In this document: one piece after another, positions 56,079 through 58,220 of the stretch
Numbering within the stretch: position 1 is the first letter of the stretch
How the letters are laid out: each line of letters starts with the position of its first letter
Origin: a virus
Length of the DNA stretch: 58,220 nucleotides
Strand: one strand, 5' to 3'
Virus record (IMG/VR): IMGVR_UViG_3300036820_000022
Span: 1 to 58,220 of that record
Translations under genes and position numbers: made by a program
The notes under the pieces: generated by a model
Seen by the model: the letters and a program-made list of their open reading frames with translations, nothing else
The model's database searches: none
Told to the model about the DNA's origin: nothing

Positions 56079-56124
56079 GGACACCCTCGGCTTAGCCCCG
56101 CGGCCCCGCAAAAAAGCGGGGGGC
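56079..56124 (+). promoter_or_regulatory. Leader cassette F (GGACAC plus hairpins)
   Basis: GGACACC is 46 nt before the ATG and sits in the loop region of GCCGAG/CTCGGC. A second hairpin, CCCCGC-A6-GCGGGG (56104-56121), ends 3 nt before the ATG and would hide the ribosome site. Confidence 0.55.
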
Positions 56125-56625
56125 ATGGACAATGGGATCGCGATCAATCCGGGCAGAGAGGCGACTTTTTGGAGTAGGGTCCGCCGCGACCCACTCGGCT
56201 GCTGGGAGTGGACCGGGCCCGTTAACAGTTCCGGGTATGGCGCCCAAGGCGATATCGCCTATTTCACTCGCGGCGCGCCGTGGAGAGGCGCTCATCAAAT
56301 CGCATGGCGCTCAGCCTTCGGCGCGATACCGCCGGGACTAAACGTTCTCCACCACTGCGACAATCGCAGATGCGTTAGGCCGTCGCATTTGTGGCTCGGC
56401 ACTCAAAAAGAAAACGTGGCCGATTGCGCGACTAAGGGCCGCGCGAACAAGACGGGGCCTAAGGGCGAGATGGCTCCAAAGCACAAGCTCACCGCTTCGC
56501 AAGTCCTGGAAATCCGCCATCGTTTTGCCTCGGGCGAGCACTACGCGTCGATCGCTAGCGCCTACGGCGTCCACTACTCGACGGTCTATCACGTCGCCCG
56601 TAAGGCAACCTGGAGCTGGTTATGA
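56125..56625 (+). CDS. HNH endonuclease (HNH_3/I-HmuI-like)
   Basis: A 166-residue protein. CWEWTGPVNSSGYG, then AHQIAWRSAFG, IPPGLNVLHHCDNRRCVRPS and HLWLGTQKENVADC form the HNH_3 domain. The C terminus KLTASQVLEIRHRFASG and IASAYGVHYSTVYHVARK is a NUMOD-like helix-turn-helix that would give DNA specificity. It lies inside the lysis cluster, right before the endolysin, as a free-standing homing endonuclease. Confidence 0.9.
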   Translation: MDNGIAINPGREATFWSRVRRDPLGCWEWTGPVNSSGYGAQGDIAYFTRGAPWRGAHQIAWRSAFGAIPPGLNVLHHCDNRRCVRPSHLWLGTQKENVADCATKGRANKTGPKGEMAPKHKLTASQVLEIRHRFASGEHYASIASAYGVHYSTVYHVARKATWSWL

Positions 56626-57251
56626 TTTACGGTTGCGACGTAAGTTACAGCCAGGGCCTTCCCCGTTGGGATGAGGCAGTTAAGAGCGGCCGCGTGCAGT
56701 TCGTTTTCAACCGGGCCTGCTACGGCACGAACCCTGCCGACGACGACGGCGCGAGCTTCGTCCACAACCACGATGCGCTCAAGCGCCTCGGAATTCCGAT
56801 GGGTGCCTACCAGTTCTATCTCTTCGGCCAAGACGGCGCGGCGCAGGCGCAGCACTTTCTGGAGGCCGCCGACGGCCGCTACGGCACGCTGTTCCCGGTC
56901 ATCGACGTCGAGGAAGAGAGCGCCGCGCAAGGCAACGGCGGCACCGTCGAAGAGCGCATCGCCAACCTCGCCGCGTACAGCGCCGCGATCGAAAAGGGCC
57001 TGGGCTGCAAGCCGATCATCTACACGAATTCCGATTCGTGGAGCACGTACTTCGGGGACACCGACGGCTTCGCGGGTCATCTGCTTTGGGTCGCCTCGTG
57101 GGGCTCACCCGGCAAGATCGCGCTGCCCGGCGGATTCAGGAGCGCCCAGCTTCAGCAGTACGCCGACGACGGGTGCATCGATGGCTTCAACGGCAACGTG
57201 GACCTCGATTGCCTCCTCGGCCCGACGACGATTGCCGATCTGACGCGATGA
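56622..57251 (+). CDS. GH25 endolysin (lysozyme)
   Basis: A 209-residue protein of glycoside hydrolase family 25: GCDVSYSQG at the N terminus, PMGAYQFYLF, the catalytic FPVIDVEEE, PIIYTNSDSW and WVASWGSPG, ending near LQQYADDGCIDG. It cleaves the glycan of peptidoglycan. No signal peptide or wall-binding domain is seen, so it needs a holin. ATGA overlap with the HNH gene. Confidence 0.93.
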   Translation: MIYGCDVSYSQGLPRWDEAVKSGRVQFVFNRACYGTNPADDDGASFVHNHDALKRLGIPMGAYQFYLFGQDGAAQAQHFLEAADGRYGTLFPVIDVEEESAAQGNGGTVEERIANLAAYSAAIEKGLGCKPIIYTNSDSWSTYFGDTDGFAGHLLWVASWGSPGKIALPGGFRSAQLQQYADDGCIDGFNGNVDLDCLLGPTTIADLTR

Positions 57252-57481
57252 TCCCAAAGCTCCGCGCAGCGCTCGTTCCGCTCAACCGGCACAGCGTTGG
57301 GTGGGGCGGCTTCGCACTGGCGACCGTCGGCATCATCGCGCCCTCGAGCATCGATCTACTCTTCCCGCACTTCGATCCGGCCTTCCGCGCATCGCTGCAC
57401 GAGTGGGGCCGGCTCGCTGCGCAGTTCGGCGTCGCCGCGGCGTTCATCGGGCGCGCGCCGCAGATCAGCGGCAGTCCGTAA
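57248..57481 (+). CDS. Small membrane protein, second holin candidate (77 aa)
   Basis: Two hydrophobic segments (GWGGFALATVGIIAPSSI and LAAQFGVAAAFIG) and ATGA overlap with the endolysin gene. Either this or the protein at 55070 may be the holin, or one may be an antiholin. Confidence 0.6.
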   Translation: MIPKLRAALVPLNRHSVGWGGFALATVGIIAPSSIDLLFPHFDPAFRASLHEWGRLAAQFGVAAAFIGRAPQISGSP

Positions 57482-57482
57482 C

Positions 57483-57527
57483 GGACACGGGAGCCTCGTT
57501 CGCCTTCCTCCGAGGCAAAAGCCAGCG
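57483..57527 (+). promoter_or_regulatory. Degenerate leader cassette G (GGACAC plus hairpin)
   Basis: GGACACG directly follows the stop codon of the membrane protein. Hairpin GCCTCG/CGAGGC (57493-57516). At the expected distance (45 nt) stands a GTG that opens only four codons. The next real gene begins at 57581 with its own GGAGG, so this copy may be inactive. A further hairpin, GCCGGG/CCCGGC, lies at 57534-57550. Confidence 0.45.
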
Positions 57528-57580
57528 GTGCGCGCCGGGTAGCGCCCGGCATCCTACCTCATAGCTAGCTTGGAGGACAC

Positions 57581-57910
57581 ATGACACCGCAAACTTCGCC
57601 CACGCCGCAGACGTTCTTCGGCGAGAACCTTCTCGGTGGCTTGATGATCACGGCGGCGGCCGCGCTCTCAGCCAACGAGCAAACAATCCTCACCGATCTC
57701 GGCGGCTTCACGCCGAAAATCGAATCGGGGATGCTGACGATCGAAGAGGACCTTGAGAACAAGCTGAACCCGATTCTGAAAGGAATCGTCACCAGCGGCT
57801 TCGCGATGCTCAATCCGATCATCGAGGGCGAGCTTCCGACCGGCGAGCAAGACGGTCTCGCGTGGTTGATCAGCGAGCTCAGCGCCGAGGGCAAAAAGCT
57901 CCAGGGCTGA
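57581..57910 (+). CDS. Last phage gene, unknown protein (109 aa)
   Basis: TTGGAGG 8 nt upstream. Helical, acidic protein (LENKLNPILKGIVTSGFAML). Starts MTPQTSPTPQTFFGENLL. No family recognised. Confidence 0.65.
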   Translation: MTPQTSPTPQTFFGENLLGGLMITAAAALSANEQTILTDLGGFTPKIESGMLTIEEDLENKLNPILKGIVTSGFAMLNPIIEGELPTGEQDGLAWLISELSAEGKKLQG

Positions 57911-57925
57911 CGCAAGCCTAAGATC

Positions 57926-57958
57926 GGAAAGGGAGATCGCCGACGCGGTCTCCTTTTG
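57926..57958 (+). terminator. Terminator at the end of the late operon
   Basis: AAAGGGAGA pairs with TCTCCTTTT (one wobble) over a short GC-rich loop. The T run is part of the stem. It closes the phage genes before attR; 57959-58093 contains no gene, only the arm-type site below. Confidence 0.65.
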
Positions 57959-58000
57959 CGTTCGCGGCTGCCCGGGAGGTAGCCGTAAAAAATGGAGCAA

Positions 58001-58015
58001 CCGTGGGGCAGTAGC
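58001..58015. promoter_or_regulatory. Candidate right arm-type integrase site
   Basis: CCGTGGGGCAGTAGC combines both left copies: its first ten bases equal 186-195 and its last 13 equal 200-212. It lies 78 bp before the attR core. Confidence 0.55.
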
Positions 58016-58093
58016 AACGGAGCGGGCGCATTTAGTGGAAGTGGTGGAGCACGATTCTCCTCGTAACGCCGAGCTCAAGCACGAATAACGTGC

Positions 58094-58140
58094 GCCTTCC
58101 AAGCAAGAGTCGCGGGTTCGATTCCCGCCGCCCGCTCCAG
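58094..58140 (+). repeat. attR core: displaced 3' half of tRNA-Gly
   Basis: Identical to 81-127. No 5' half of the tRNA precedes it, so it is the host's original 3' end, cut off by integration and not a functional tRNA. The 80 bases after it (58141-58220) are host DNA in which I see no gene. Confidence 0.95.
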
Positions 58141-58220
58141 CCTTTTCCGGCCTACCGTTAACGTCTAACCTCTCCAAAAGGGAGGGGGCGCTGCCCCTCG
58201 AACCGGCCTAGCCGAAACCC

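Larger units (their letters stand above)
81..58140. mobile_element. Complete prophage, siphovirus type
   Basis: The element is bounded by identical 47-bp direct repeats, both derived from the 3' half of tRNA-Gly. Integrase lies just inside the left repeat and the lysis genes just inside the right one. Between them are regulators, recombination, replication, packaging, head, tail and lysis genes in the usual order of a temperate siphovirus. The distance from one repeat to the other is about 58,013 bp, which would be the circular phage genome. No core gene looks broken apart from doubts about the integrase active site. Confidence 0.95.

Noticed and set aside
57668-58177. Leftward ORF spanning attR
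   Set aside because: It crosses terminator, arm site and tRNA fragment; no ribosome site or motif.
1-58220. CRISPR array or insertion sequence
   Set aside because: No regularly spaced repeats and no transposase-like ORF were seen on either strand.

Overview
The window holds one complete prophage, about 58.0 kb long, in a GC-rich (roughly 60 %) bacterium. The left edge carries the 3' half of a tRNA-Tyr gene and an intact tRNA-Gly(TCC). The phage entered the tRNA-Gly gene: a 47-bp piece of its 3' half (81-127) is repeated exactly at 58094-58140, so the prophage runs from attL to attR with about 80 bp of host DNA beyond. tRNA-Tyr followed by tRNA-Gly(TCC) is the order seen in the tRNA-tufB operon of many bacteria, but the host cannot be named from this window.

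Layout. Leftward genes at the left end: a tyrosine integrase, a small ORF, a secreted protein and an XRE repressor. A divergent promoter with an inverted-repeat operator (2810-2839) then starts a long, tightly packed rightward series (3-33 kb) in which most neighbours overlap by ATGA, GTGA or TAATG. It encodes a Cro-like regulator, an excisionase-like protein, a YqaJ exonuclease with its probable annealing protein, a DEDDh exonuclease, a replication initiator with iteron-like repeats inside its gene, a DnaC-type loader, N6-adenine and C5-cytosine methyltransferases, a RusA resolvase, many small Cys-rich (zinc-ribbon) proteins, an RNA polymerase omega-like protein (20919-21152) and a QueC-like protein. 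From 22 kb come packaging and virion genes: TerS, TerL, portal, a GroES-like co-chaperonin, prohead protease/scaffold, capsid, connectors, a MuF-type head protein, tail tube, tail chaperones with a -1 frameshift site, a 1304-residue tape measure and a 1492-residue tip/fibre protein. Membrane proteins and a GH25 endolysin close the lysis end. The gene set is that of a long-tailed siphovirus.

Most unusual points. (1) The MuF-type protein contains an intein (39010-39936) exactly at its conserved HPxCRC motif. Its usual endonuclease slot has no recognisable sense-strand nuclease. Instead, the opposite strand encodes a DUF559/Vsr-like endonuclease (39082-39822), in exact codon register with the intein. 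(2) A repeated leader cassette, GGACAC plus a hairpin, lies 46-48 nt before the start codon of six genes, with a seventh, degenerate copy near the right end. (3) The phage carries its own RNA polymerase omega and GroES homologues. (4) Palindromes of the type CGTAACA-NN-TGTTACG recur through the early region and at the prohead protease start. (5) Signal-peptide proteins and a reverse-strand glycosyltransferase are cargo that may change the lysogen's surface.

Limits: all functions are read from visible motifs and remembered family patterns; no database search was run. Many small ORFs have no recognisable family.
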